This document shows positions 12,546 through 24,604 of a stretch of 64,000 nucleotides of DNA, one piece after another. The notes under the pieces were generated by a model. It did not search any database, had not been told where the DNA came from, and was given only the letters and a program-made list of their open reading frames with translations. Every line of letters begins with the position of its first letter. Position 1 is the first letter of the stretch. A program made the position numbers and the translations under genes. This stretch comes from Anastatus disparis (lineage: Eukaryota; Arthropoda; Insecta; Hymenoptera; Eupelmidae), in the NCBI GenBank assembly GCA_017163975.1, contig JAFFSR010000280.1, positions 1,984,001-2,048,000 of the forward strand. The letters run 5' to 3'.

Positions 12546-14849
12546 TTCTCATTTTTTTATGGTTATTTATTGTAAAGAATATTTTATCATTAACTTTTTA
12601 AATATAACAATATGTTTAATAGCCAATTAATTGATAACTCTTTGTGTCATATTAGGTTCAATGATCTGGATTTGAATCCTTTATTTTACCGGTAATGGAG
12701 CTCAAACTTCAGCAGACTGTGCAATATAGTTTTAACATCAATACAACCTGGTAACGTCGAGACAGATAAATTAGATCAACAGTCAAGACAAAGAATATTG
12801 ATTTTTCTCCATTACATTCAACAAACTTTAATATGCATAATATCATTGTATTTTATGATAAAATTTATATTTTCATATTATTTTCATAAAATGTTAAATT
12901 TTCTTTTCAATTTAAATTTTAAAAATTTACAAAATTATAATGTTAATTAAAAATACATGTAATTTTAAATATTTATAATTTTAATATTCATGTGCTGATG
13001 TAGAATTTTAAAAAATAACTGTAAAAATTCTAACTTCATTATTACGTTTCAAGCTGAGCTTCATCTTCTTGATTATAATTTCATATGCTCCGAGTTGAAT
13101 TTTCAAAACCATGTCATTTACATTCATCCAACAAAGTTTGCATCTAAATATCCCGCAAGTAACGTCGTAACGAAGACGTTCAAAATCATTAGCAGACTAA
13201 AATGTTAAATAAATGTATATAAAACAAAAACATCGCTGAATCATCTTCGACCTTGCCCTCGCTCTTCAAAACTCATCTCAACATCAGTAGTAACAAATTT
13301 ACGCGAGAGATAATGTTTTCAAACTTATGAATATACTAGAGACAAAAGAACATTATTTATATCCTCTTTTTTTCAATATCACAAAAATTTGTCTAGATTA
13401 ATATTATAATATCATCTTAGAGCAAATGACGCGACAAAAAAAAGTTGCGCAAACAAAACCATTAATCTACAGGTATAAAAATAAAAAAAATTTCATAAGA
13501 CGATTAAGTTTAATATATATGTATATATACATAAAAGTATACCTTAGTTATTCAGCATTGAAAGATAGAAGGTAAAACACGCTTGTTAGGAGGTTTCTGT
13601 TTGGATGAGTTAAGGATAAGCTCTTGTATATTTCTGTAATACGTATGGTTTGGTGCGAAAAAAACCGGTTTCCGAGGGATTTTGTCCAAGTTAATTTCTT
13701 CTTCGTTTTGGCCAACAGAAGAATAACTTTTTTTTAAAGAAAAAACCTGTATTATACGAACTATCGGTACTACGTAAAATTTGATTTTTCGATTACAAAA
13801 TACATTATTTTTTCGCCAATAATTTCTCGTTTCACTTTCCTTATCTCTTTTCTCAAATTCCAAAGGCATTTTTATGCGGTAGATTGATTTATAACGTTGT
13901 AAAATAAGCTTGCTAAGGATTAGAAAAAGAAATTTTCATTTTTTTTCTTCCCATTTTAGATGAATCTATAATTGTATACTAAATGTTATCTTAGTAACAA
14001 GAAGTTTAAAAAGTTTCTCCGTAATTGTGGAATATTAAGTTACATCAGAAATTAATTTGGAATATTTCCATCTTACGTTGATCAGAAATATGTCGTTACG
14101 TCTAGCTTTTTCATATATTATATTAAACTAATGTAATATACTCAAAACTCTTTGGTATTAATTTAATTTCACCTAATTCTTCTTTATATATTTGTTTTGC
14201 ATAAAGTATATAGTTCTTAGCAAAGTTTCAAGATTCGATGATAAAATCAAATAATTTTAAAAGAAGTTGATATAAATTATGTAGCTATTAAAACGATGTC
14301 TGAAAATAAAATTTATTGATTTATTGCATAATTTAATTAGTTCAGTAGTAAAGTATAAAACAATTATGAATTTTCAAGTCAATTGAAATACTCCATTGCT
14401 GCATTACTGAAAATAAACTTTTTACTTCGGAAATGTTTAACTTTCTTACTTCGGAACTTTAAAGTCTGAAATTTTGATTAATTATTTCGAAGAATCTTTC
14501 AACATTTATAGTTAAAATAAGTAAATATGCTATTTTCTTCAATCTTAAAGCTATCAGTTGATTAAATTATTTATGATATCCGCAGTGTATGTTATAAAAA
14601 GAAAAAAAATTAAAACACAATGATAAAAGTTTAAAAATATCTTTTGGTGATTGACGTTGCTCTGCAAGTGTAAAAACTTTCGCCTAAATAACATTTCCAG
14701 ATAGTAAAACACAAGGAATTTTTGTTATGGAGGAATTAGTAAGGATTTTTGATAGCATATACCTATAATTAAAAAAAAAATAAAAATAAAAAATCCTATG
14801 ACATATAGACATAAGAAGCAAAGGACAAAGAGGACAGAAAATTTAACGA
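12546..14849. other. AT-rich DNA; one unrecognised 105-codon minus frame
   Basis: Mostly AT-rich and featureless, with a weak CpG patch at 13150-13310. The minus-strand frame 13552-13869 (105 codons) is less repetitive than most frames here, with a mixed hydrophilic translation. It has no recognised domain, signal peptide or membrane segment, and no visible partner exon. I do not call it as a gene. Confidence 0.3.
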
Positions 14850-15440
14850 AGAAGAGAAGCAGCATCTCTCTCTCGTCGTCGGCTCGTTTCAAAGGTTGAA
14901 GTACTATATACCGGAGAGTCTTTCGTTCATCGTTGAACCGGATCACGGCTCAAATTACGAGAGAGAAAAAGGAGAATGAAAGAGAGAGAGAGAGAGAGAA
15001 AGGAAGGGAGACAGACAGAAGGAACGAGAGAAAGCAAGGCGCGCATATCTCTTCGTATATACAACCCTCCAATAGAATTCCACGACTCGTATATATATAC
15101 GAAAATGGAATGCTGGAACGTGCAGTGGTGTGCTTTGCAAAAATGCGCTTCTAATGATCTTTCCTTCCTTCCTTATCTTTCTTTACTCTTTTATTCAACA
15201 ACTATTTCATATGAGAAGTTGTTTGGTGTCAAGTTAGGTTAGGTTAAAGTAGTAACAGCCGGTTATTCAGTGAGGTTAAGTTACTGTATGCGTGCCGGTT
15301 TCGCGCGCTTATGTATATAACATTGAACGTAATAATACGTACTTATATATATATACATATAGTGCGTCTACATGTCGAGAGAGGCGTAGAATGAACGAGC
15401 GCGTGAAGCCTTTAAGCAGGAAGAAATGTTCTAATTCAGG
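14850..15440. promoter_or_regulatory. CpG island with (GA)n tract
   Basis: GC-richer block with a (GA)n tract at about 14978-14998, TATATATATAC near 15090, GCGCGC near 15040 and 15303, and CGAGAGAGGCG near 15376. Several short frames overlap on both strands and reflect the GA repeat (Arg-Glu on plus, Leu-Ser on minus). GA repeats are binding platforms for insect GAGA-type factors. The promoter or enhancer role is inferred. Confidence 0.33.
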
Positions 15441-15489
15441 GGTTCTCTTAGATAATAAGCATTGTATAGAGGCTAGAAATTAATACTTT

Positions 15490-18175
15490 TTTTTCTTTCT
15501 TTCCGGCTGCGATGCGGATGGATAAAGAGAAAATCTTAAGATGTAGATTAGAAAATATTTATATCTTGAAATCTTGAATTATTTATTTGGCTTTTTTACG
15601 AGCACTGTTATTTAGATGATTTTTGGAGCATAAAATAGGATTTTGATGAAGACTTAAAAAATTTAATCTTTATAATTCTTTTTGGAAAATCGAAACTTTT
15701 TGTTTTATCTTATGTTTATAATTAATGTCACATAGGTATTAAAACAAAAACATAAATTCTAAATATAAAAAAAAGCTTGATTCCAAAACCAAAAAAAATT
15801 TTTAATCAATTTAGTGATACTTAAATGAAAGAATTATAAAATATTTAATTGATTTCGGGCAATCATTTTATTTTGATCCTACAGATATAAATTTGATTGT
15901 TTATGTTAAAGCTATCATAAAGTATCGGCTAAATTTGGGTTATTGGGTTATTGAATATGAATTTATTTGACAAGCTCAATATAAATACCCATAAACGAAT
16001 TTATTACGCTAAATTTAATTTTAGATATTGTTATTGATACTAAATTTCAAAAACTTTATGCACTTTTCTCGAATATATATTTTCCGGTTATCGGGAAAAT
16101 TAATTTCAATTCCATGATTAACGTTACGACTCTCGCAAAAAAAAAAATTAAATTATCTTAAAACGTCTCGTTAGATAATTTATTGCAAAACGTTGTATAA
16201 AACTAATTTCTGAACACAGCAGAATTATCAAACAATAAAAATGAAAAAAAATTCTATAGAGGCCGTACTGGTAATTTTTTTTAAACATTAGTTTAAACTT
16301 CAACTATATTGGAAGAAGTTTCACTTTGTAGCCATCAGGTAAAGAATAAATTGGGTTTCGCCACAGGTATTTTCGAAGGGAAAGTTTTTGTTCTACTTAA
16401 AATAATTTTGGTTTATATACGTCTTCATTAGAATTAGAATTTCAATCTGTATATTAGATTATCGTAAATTCATCTCAAAACAATTTGCAATTCAATATTA
16501 ATTATAACGCCATTTTATTCAGCCTAGATATTTTTAACAAAAGATTTTTCTTTTAAATGAAAGATATGAATCAAAATGAAATTAATTTTTTGAATGTTTA
16601 ATACGTAAAAATCAGTTCAAAGTTTTATGTGGATTCAAAAAGAGGTAAAAAAAATTTAATTTTAAGATGAAGCATTTTAAAACATTTATTGACTTGTTAG
16701 TGATTCAGTAGCGTGCCAAGTTTCATAACTTTATAGTTTGTTGAATATCGAAAGCTATGCAAAACTGAAATTTTATTTGGTGAAAGTTTACGATTCATAA
16801 GTTTACATCATAATTTATAACAAATCTTCTTTTAGTATATTTAACTGTTGCAAATATTTTTCTTTAAAATTTTGACGATTTTAAAATGCTTTTAGAAATT
16901 ACTAAAATTTATCTGATATTTGTTCTTTTATGGCCAGAATGAAATTATAATTTCTTAATTTCCAAATAAAATAAAATAATTCTTATTACATGTATATTTG
17001 ACGACTAGTTAATGATTATAATATGAGTTGAAAAAAATATTTATCAGGTATTTGCATTAATTTTGCATTACACAAAATTAATTTGGTAATCCATGAATAG
17101 TCAAATCTAAAAATTAATCACTTAATTTTTAAATTGAAATAGTGATTGAATCAATATAAAAGTTTAAAAAAATTGTTGTTGAAAAATTATTGTATTTGAC
17201 TGTTTAGTTAAAAGAGTTAAAAAATAATCTGAAAAAAGAAGACGATAAAATGAACACTAAAAATTTATATTATCTTTTGACGCTAACGCACAGTTCAACA
17301 TAAAGTATATAACAAATATAGTCATGACTATTTTCATTTGAGTACTCTATGTACGTTTTTCATTAAGGTTCTCTTTGTGTAAGTCTGTGTCCATGAAAAA
17401 AAGGATGAGCTCACTGCTTCTGACTGATTCTATAAAGAACAAGAAGAAACAGTCTTCCGCTCATGTAATAAAATATATTTTTCTTCTTCTTTTTTTACTG
17501 ATTTTAAATAATGACTCAAATAAAGATAAAAAATTAAGTTTTCTCAGTGTATACACAACTTGAGTAATTTATAGTAAAAAATATGTATAAAGATGAGTGA
17601 CTAGTACTTTTAAAATTTGCCTAGAGATAATTACTTTAATACTATTTGACTTTAATTTAATAATTCTAAAAATTTTAAATTCATACTAATGATTGAAATA
17701 TTTATTTAAGAGTTAATGCGTATTTATTTATTTCGCCACGTGTTTTCTACTAATGAGGAAAAAAGTCTTCCTGTCTTAAATGTTATAGGAATCAAGCACA
17801 AATTATAGTAATTATATAAAATATTATTTCTAATGTTATTATGTTTGATCATTGAATAAAATAATTGTACATAAGTATAATTAGAGCTTAATTATTTCAA
17901 TTTTTAGGTATACTTTTGTTGTTAATACAAATCGATATTGTTTTTAGTAGTAGATTTTACAACGACAATATTTAGATGATCAACAAATTGTATTGTTTCG
18001 TTTTATAATGTGACATTAATGTTTTTCTTTAAAATAGAATTTTTTTGTAATTCTTACTTATACAAATATTAAACGCGAAAATATAAGAAAAAAATGAAAA
18101 TTTTTTTTCTTAACAATGCAAATATTTAAAATTATTTCATCCAAACCAATGAAAAGAATTTTATTTATGATAATT
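15490..18175. other. AT-rich DNA, no feature seen
   Basis: About 2.7 kb of AT-rich DNA with no island, repeat or ORF that can be supported. Confidence 0.45.
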
Positions 18176-18339
18176 ATTTAAAAAGTAAAAGTAAATAAAA
18201 GAGCAAAGTAGCACACCACTATAGACATAACAAAAATTCTTAGCTCATATGTGTATGTATATGTACATAATTTTAAGGATTGAAAAAAATCTAATATAAT
18301 ACAGTCACGGAGAGTCAAGTTAACGGAAGTCGTTATGAG

Positions 18340-18630
18340 CCATTCCTCCTGTCGTGTTCGCGTTATAAGACGATGCATAAGCAAAGGCATACGTAAATAT
18401 AAAAGACGAGCGTCACCTGCCTGCTATTAAAACGCTTTTAGTTTTGTATGTTGTATGTTTCTGAAAAGAGAAGGAAAAAAATGGGGGGGAAATGTCTTTT
18501 TATTGCTGTTAGTCATAATAACTCGATTCGCATAGTAAGAGCCTGTGGTATTATAACTTCTATAAGCGAATGTGCAATAGCGCACACTATGCGCTTCGTG
18601 TAATAAACGAAAAAGATACCACAGACTTTT
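18340..18630. other. Small island with nested hairpin
   Basis: CTGTGGTAT (18543-18551) pairs perfectly with ATACCACAG (18616-18624). Inside it, AAGCG (18564-18568) pairs with CGCTT (18592-18596), and TGTGC (18571-18575) with GCACA (18582-18586). The segment between outer and middle stems pairs poorly, so this is not a clean microRNA precursor. It could be a structured RNA, a protein-binding palindrome or chance. Confidence 0.3.
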
Positions 18631-18639
18631 ATAATAGTA

Positions 18640-20135
18640 CTCTTGCTCATATATATTTTTTCTTTCTCTTTTCTTTTTTCTTAGTTTTGTTCTTATTCCT
18701 CTTGTGGTATCATTTATTTTTTATTTATTTTATCTAGAATAATTTCAGAACTCCGAGTTACGGAAATGGAAAATATGAAATGAATCTTCCTTTTTTCATT
18801 TTATTACGAGCGCTATTGGGGCTTTTTCGGCGATGCGCATTTTGTGGATTCTTTGCTAGAAATATGTTAGATAAAACTTTATTGAAATTTTTAAGAGAGA
18901 ATAAAGATGACTTTTATTTACTCGATATAATGGGCTTACTTAAAATAAGCCTATGCTTTTTAGAAAAGCCTATCTTTATTTTACGATATTTTAAAGTTCC
19001 CTTTGAAAACGGCATGTAAAATAATATATTTTTACAAAATTAAATATTTTCTCATCGGCAGAAATTGAAACGTTGTACATTTAACATGTGGATATTTGAA
19101 TAAATTTATTTTAATACTATACGACGAGCTTTGCGCTTTGGTACGTGAATAAAAAAGGAAGACAAGAGCTGATAAAATTATTCATACAAAATATTTACTT
19201 AAAATGTATTATTATGCATGAAGATTATTTACATAGCAAAGACTGTAGTGGCAGTAAAACTTAAATTTTCTAACTAAAGAGCTATTAGACTCATAAGCCC
19301 TTAACTTTATTTACATAAAGAAAGATTATACAAATTTATAAGATAAATCTTTGAAACGAAAAAAAAATTGAAGAATGACTAATACTTTATTAAGTATCTT
19401 TAATATCTTTGTACACATTGAATCACTCGAACAAGCATAATTTATTTAAACTAAGTTTCGTCGGTTAGATTAAATAAAGGAATGGATTTATAAAATTTTG
19501 AATGGGACAATGAAAAATAAACTTTTCGAGTATATACCTACAACAATTGTGTAAGAAAAAAAAGAAAAAGTGTCGGAAAAGTGACTGAGTCTTCTTATAT
19601 TTTGCAAGAAACGACAGATTACTTTTAAGATTAAATACTTTGAAAAAAGGAGAATGGGTCTTAAGCTTCTTGGTGTATATAACTCATGAAAAAATCTCAC
19701 AATATTGAAGAATATAACGAAGAAGGGATCATGAAGAAACTTTTGAAAATAGAAACGTTAATATGACCATTTTCATATTTATTTCTTAAAATTTTTTTTA
19801 ATATTTATCAAATACATGAATAAAGGTAATTATTCTTAATTATTTTTTCAAGTGAAAAAATAAACTGATGATATATTTATTAACATTGAAATATGAACAT
19901 GAACTATACCATAAGGAAATGCGGATATATGCACTAATTATTCATTCAAGCAGTAGATAAGAAAAATACTTTATAAATTATTAAAATTAAAAAATTAATT
20001 TTACTCTAACAATTATTTTTAAAAATTAATATAAAAAATAAGCCAAATAATAACTAGGAAAAAAATTGCAAACAATTATACCTAAGAATAAAAAAATGTT
20101 AAAAAAAGTTAAAGCAACATCAGATTAGCCAATTT
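18640..20135. other. AT-rich DNA, no feature seen
   Basis: AT-rich. A 79-codon plus-strand frame (18780-19019) and a 70-codon minus frame (19488-19700) show no recognisable domain and are not called. Confidence 0.4.
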
Positions 20136-20139
20136 ACGT

Positions 20140-20430
20140 AAAACAAAACCATGAAGGTGCTTGCGCGAGAGCGGGGAGGGCTCTAAACAATTTGCTAAAG
20201 CGGCGCTCTGGCTGTTTCTTGCCACATTATCAGTCTAAAGCAACTGCCTCATTATTTGTATTCATCCCAAATTACACGGGTAACAGGAGGCAAAAACATC
20301 TTATTACATTAAAGTATAGAAGAACGTATATAACAACTGTTGTTATACCCGCAATGTAAATATATATGTATATATTAAATGTATGCATATTTGTCTAAAT
20401 GCCACACAAAAGGTTCTCGTGGTCGATCTA
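20140..20430. promoter_or_regulatory. CpG-containing island
   Basis: A sharply bounded mixed-composition block beginning with TTGCGCGAGAGCGGGGAGGG at 20161. The region 20210-20290 is unusually free of homopolymer runs for this window, which is what a conserved non-coding element would look like. A TATATATGTATATAT tract near 20360 closes it. No ORF. Regulatory role inferred. Confidence 0.32.
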
Positions 20431-21004
20431 GGTTTCTGATTACAACTTTGCTTATATGTTATGTATTATGTATTTGGATCTTTTTTAAAATTGTTTTATT
20501 CTTTTATTTTCGAAAAATAATTGTATATTTTTTTATGGTATGTAAACGACGCGGTTGATACAACATTTGTACGTTAACTTTAAATAATTAGGCGAAATTA
20601 GTGAAGATGAAATTGATTATATTCTAACATCATAATTTATGGTTAGCGTTATGTTGTGAAATATTAATGTCTAAATTATTTCTTATTTCTTTCTCATTTT
20701 CTTTTCCTCTGACTCATGGTCCAATCAATTTTGGGAAATTAAATTTTAAATATTTTTTAAATATTGAAGGTTCAAATTAAAAAAAAACATAATACTTTTA
20801 CTGAAATAATTAAATAATTAATTTATTATTGCTGTAAGATTTACTAAAAATCTTACATAAAGAATTACAATCAATTGTCAATTCTAATTACATTTTGATC
20901 ATTTTATTTTTATTCGTAAATTTCAAATCTTTCTTTTATATCACTAGAATAAAAAAAATTTTCAATTTTCAAAATAAATCCAAATTTCAATAAAATTAAA
21001 TGGA

Positions 21005-21320
21005 TATTATTCAAAATAAATTGCCTCCCCAGATGCATATAATCTATTCCTCAATAAAAAAAACAGATCACCGCAGTTCTCATGGGGAAAAACTATCGTA
21101 CACGTAAACGTATACATATATATGCGCATAGCGATAAGCGAACGTGGTACGGAATACGACATGGTCAGCTGCTGCTGTTGCCGCTGCGACGTACCCATGA
21201 ATGTATGCAGGTATATAACCAATACAAGCGCAAAACACCTGTTTCATATATATGTATACGCTAGACATGAGATGCCGGTTTGTTGATACATCCACAAGCA
21301 AAACTCATGCTTCTACATAT
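21005..21320. promoter_or_regulatory. CpG island with GCTGCTGCTG-type repeat
   Basis: A GC-richer block with CAGCTGCTGCTGTTGCCGCT at 21168-21187, TATACATATATATGCGC near 21110, and TATATATGTATACGC near 21246. Overlapping 60-73-codon frames on both strands have no recognisable domain. The trinucleotide run gives Gln or Ala stretches in the minus frames and should not be read as a polyQ protein without more evidence. Confidence 0.28.
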
Positions 21321-21499
21321 ATGCATTGAAATTCAGCGCATAGAAAAATATTTTTGGTACGTATACTTACACTTAAACGTTAATATTTATATTTTTATAT
21401 GCTTAAAATGAAAATATAAAAGGGTGTACGTTTTTATGAAATTTGTAATTTTAAAATTGTGAGAATAAAAAGTAATGGGGGGTTAAAATAGTGTATATA

Positions 21500-21615
21500 A
21501 GTAAGAAGTAAGCATGATACTATGTGCGCGTTGGATTGCCGCATGCGCAAGCTTATATATCGCCGGCCATCCGCCATCTGCCTTTGCGCCTTGTTTTCCG
21601 GTCAATTCTGGCGAT
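21500..21615. promoter_or_regulatory. Promoter-like cluster: NRF1-like and PHO/YY1-like cores
   Basis: CCGCATGCGCA at 21539-21549 matches 9 of 10 bases of the NRF1/Ewg palindrome GCGCATGCGC. Two GCCAT cores (PHO/YY1 type) follow in GGCCATCCGCCATCTGCC near 21565-21582, then a CpG-rich end and a long pyrimidine-rich stretch (21640-21690). This mix is typical of metazoan housekeeping promoters. No recognisable coding exon follows on either strand within the window, so a promoter of a distant or non-coding transcript is the most that can be proposed. Confidence 0.4.
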
Positions 21616-21799
21616 GCTTCTCTTGTAAAAACTTTTTTTTTAACTTTCCTTTCTCTTTTTCTTTTATTTTTTTTCTCTTTACTTTATTTGCTTTTATAAT
21701 AAAATCTTTCCTCCATACTTTCGTTAAGCGCAAACTAATGTTAAGTTGATTTTTATAGTGTCAACATGTGCGCTTTTTTATATACATTTTTTTCTTCTT

Positions 21800-23125
21800 T
21801 TTGTAAAAGACTAATGTTAAACGGAGATATAAGGTATAGTAGTAGAAACGCAGTGCAGTGATACACCCCGGCATTGAGTTTTATTATTTGCGGTTTTCAT
21901 CAATTAGGATATTGGTATCTTTGTAATGGGAGATTATCGATTTTTGTTTATTCTTTTAATTTACCGTATTGTACGATAGTCAATCATTAAAATTGAAATA
22001 TTTTCATGAATTCAATTTTAATAATTCGGGCTTGAAAACATTTGCTCCGAAATAGTAATAAAACGTGCTCCAAAACAATAAAATTAATGAATATAAATGT
22101 TAACGCATTAAATGTGGACATTTGAAATTTTTATTAATGTATGCTACTAATGTAAATTAATTATACGGAAATAATGATTGTAATTAAGTAATACTTTAAG
22201 GATAGAATTCCGAATTATGTTTTTGAAGGTCAAACGATTGTAAGATTAAGCGAACAATAAACAGGAACTGATCATGAAAAAAAGACCTTTTTATGATATT
22301 ATAAAAAACAATAAAGTACGAGATTTAATGAATTAATAAATGGGATATTAATATAATACATACCAAATGAACGGTAGGCAATATAATCGATCCACAAATG
22401 ACGCCGGGAATATCTCTCTCCCAAAAAATGAGTATTGTAATGTATAATATATAAAACAAAGAAACACGAGTACAGGCAAGCCAAAGTATAATGTCGCGCA
22501 ATAAAACTTATAGCAAAAAATATTAAACTTGTATATATGTATTTTATTTTACTTTTATTTTACTTTTTTCACTGAGGCACACACGGCACACCACTTTTTT
22601 TATTTTCTTCTCTTTCACTATTTCTTTTTTTCAACAAAATAGGAAAAAATAATACGCTATGCTCACGTTTTATTTTCCTCTTCAAAAACACACTTCCAAA
22701 ATGAAAAACAAAATTTTGGAGCAGATTTTAATAAGTTTGCACTGTGCGTTGACAATATTAATTTTTCTTTTTTGGAGCAAAATAACTTGTCACACCAAAC
22801 TCAACAGTAGAAAATTTTTTAAAAATAAAGAACTAAACACTGGAACAGCTGACGTTAGTAACAGTGATAAAAGCGTTGTGATTCTGCTTTGCTATTATCC
22901 TTTTTTTCCTTATTTTTTCCTCTTTTCTTTTCTGCTGGTTGCAAAAGAAAAAAAATTATATATTTTTTTCACAATAGAGCACTATAAAGAATATAGATAA
23001 AAAGTGTTTGAGAGTTTTGGAAAAAGATTGAAGAATTATATAAAAAAGAGAAGAAATAGCACTTGAGAAAAATTATATATAGAGACAAGAAGAAAATAAA
23101 ACAATGTAGAGATGCTGGAGAGATA
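21800..23125. other. AT-rich DNA, no gene called
   Basis: AT-rich DNA. The plus frame 22659-23000 (113 codons) has a hydrophobic patch and then Lys/Asn/Phe-rich translation. It has no family signature and lies in pyrimidine-rich DNA that lowers stop frequency, so it is not called. Confidence 0.35.
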
Positions 23126-23129
23126 ATAT

Positions 23130-23720
23130 ATAGTAATATTAAGGTATAACAAACTCGCGTGCCGATCGCTGGAGGGACGCTCGCGCGACTGTCAAGCTCG
23201 GGCGTTTTGGAGGTTATGGAAGGCACGCCGTAACACCGAACGAACGGAATGAACGCGCTGCCTCTTCTCTCTCCCTCTCTTCTACTCTACTCAATCTTTC
23301 TCTCTTTTTCTTCTTCTCTCTCTCTTTCTCTTTCTCGTCGTTTTTTACTGGCGCGCCGCGCGTGTTAGTAGGGAAGAAAATCCCGCGAATGCCGCACACA
23401 CGCGCTTCTCTTTCTTCTTTTCTTAAATTCTTTTCTTTCTTTTTTTTCTCTCTCTCGTTTTTTTTTTCCTTTTCTTTTTATCCCTACCACACACGAACTT
23501 AAATGTATACTAGGGATGCCTTCTGGCGCCTCGTGCAATATTCACACACTGGCTTTAGTCTTCTTTTATTACAACTGCTATATACTATATAGCATACAAA
23601 AAAACTATATAATGCGAAAACTACTGTGCGCACGCGATACGAGTATTTCGAACGAAATTTCGAATTTCAAAAAGATATTGCGCGCGCATCCAATATCGAA
23701 CGCATGCACGTGCGTATAGT
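23130..23720. promoter_or_regulatory. GC-rich core plus long CT tracts, strongest promoter-like island
   Basis: The core at 23155-23260 is among the most GC- and CpG-rich DNA in the window, with GACGCTCGCGCGAC at about 23176-23189 and several ACGCC and CGAACG motifs. It is followed by nearly pure pyrimidine DNA at 23262-23340 and 23400-23490, interrupted by GGCGCGCCGCGCG near 23350. CpG resumes at 23625-23715. Such composition fits a promoter with GAGA-type elements, or a 5' UTR on the minus strand where the tract reads GA. No exon was identified. Confidence 0.4.
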
Positions 23721-23929
23721 TAAACTTACCACTCGACAATAACGACTATTTCATCATTTTTAAATTTCAAACCGTCCACATTAATAATGAATTTACAAAT
23801 TGCAGCTGAATGTTTAAAAAAGGGAAATGAAGTCGGTTAAAAAAGAAAAAAGTAAAAGCTAAAGTAACCGTTAAAACTGTTATTTAAAAGGTTTTTTCTC
23901 TGTTTCGGAGAAGAAAAAAAAGGGTTAAA

Positions 23930-24600
23930 CATTATTTGAGCATGATGTAGTTGGACTTAAAGCAGAGTCGCGCAAAAAGTTATGCTTTTGCGCGTAATAG
24001 ATATCCGGCTAAAGTTGTAGGCTGCAGCAAGCGCGCAAAAGCGTAATGCACGAGTATACAGTATACATATACCACCACATTGAGAGAACACAGAGAAACA
24101 CACGGCTGTTAAAACTCCAGCACAAGAGAAAGACAGAGAAAATACGAACCGGCAACTCTGAAGTAGTAGTAATAGTTGTAGTCATACACTAGTAGTAGTA
24201 GTAGTGAAAGAGGGGGATAAGTAAAGTATAGAGAGAAGGAAAAAGAAGGGGAGGGATGAAGAGGGCGACAATAAAAGTGTATAGGTATATGTATATACGT
24301 ACGTATAGGTATACATGTATGTATATGTGGGAGAGTCGACAAGGAACACGGTCTCTCGTCGACGTCACGCGCGCGAGAACAGAAAGAGAAAGAAAAAAAA
24401 AAATAATGGATCGAATATACGGATGAGAAACAGAGAAATATGTATACATATGATATTGCTGGTATATAAATCGAATTATAGACGATTTTGGCCATGAAAA
24501 TGCAGCCTATCTTATTAACGCGTGTAATACTGGTTTCGGAGCACACGTGCGGGCGAGGAGAAAAAAAAAATATTACATCGTCCACATGCAACGAATAAAG
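23930..24600. promoter_or_regulatory. CpG island with three copies of CGCGCAAAA
   Basis: CGCGCAAAA at 23969-23977 and its perfect reverse complement TTTTGCGCG at 23986-23994 form a 9-bp stem with an 8-base loop. A third copy lies in GCGCGCAAAAGCG near 24031-24043. TTTTGCGC resembles E2F-type sites. Further right are an AGT trinucleotide tract (24160-24205), TATATGTATATACG repeats (24280-24330) and a CpG-rich ACGTCACGCGCGCGAG near 24361. The 160-codon minus frame here is low-complexity (Tyr, Ser and Phe runs) and is rejected. Confidence 0.35.
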
Positions 24601-24604
24601 GAAA

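Noticed and set aside
13552..13869. 105-codon minus frame with mixed, non-repetitive translation
   Set aside because: No recognised domain, no partner exon, and AT-rich codon content like the background. Kept as a note only.
15234..15246. TTAGGTTAGGTT, the insect telomere repeat unit
   Set aside because: Only two units, so too short for an interstitial telomere and expected by chance in a 64-kb window.
24109..24591. 160-codon minus frame, the second longest in the window
   Set aside because: The translation is dominated by Tyr, Ser, Phe and Ile-His repeats that come from simple DNA tracts. No domain or conserved pattern.
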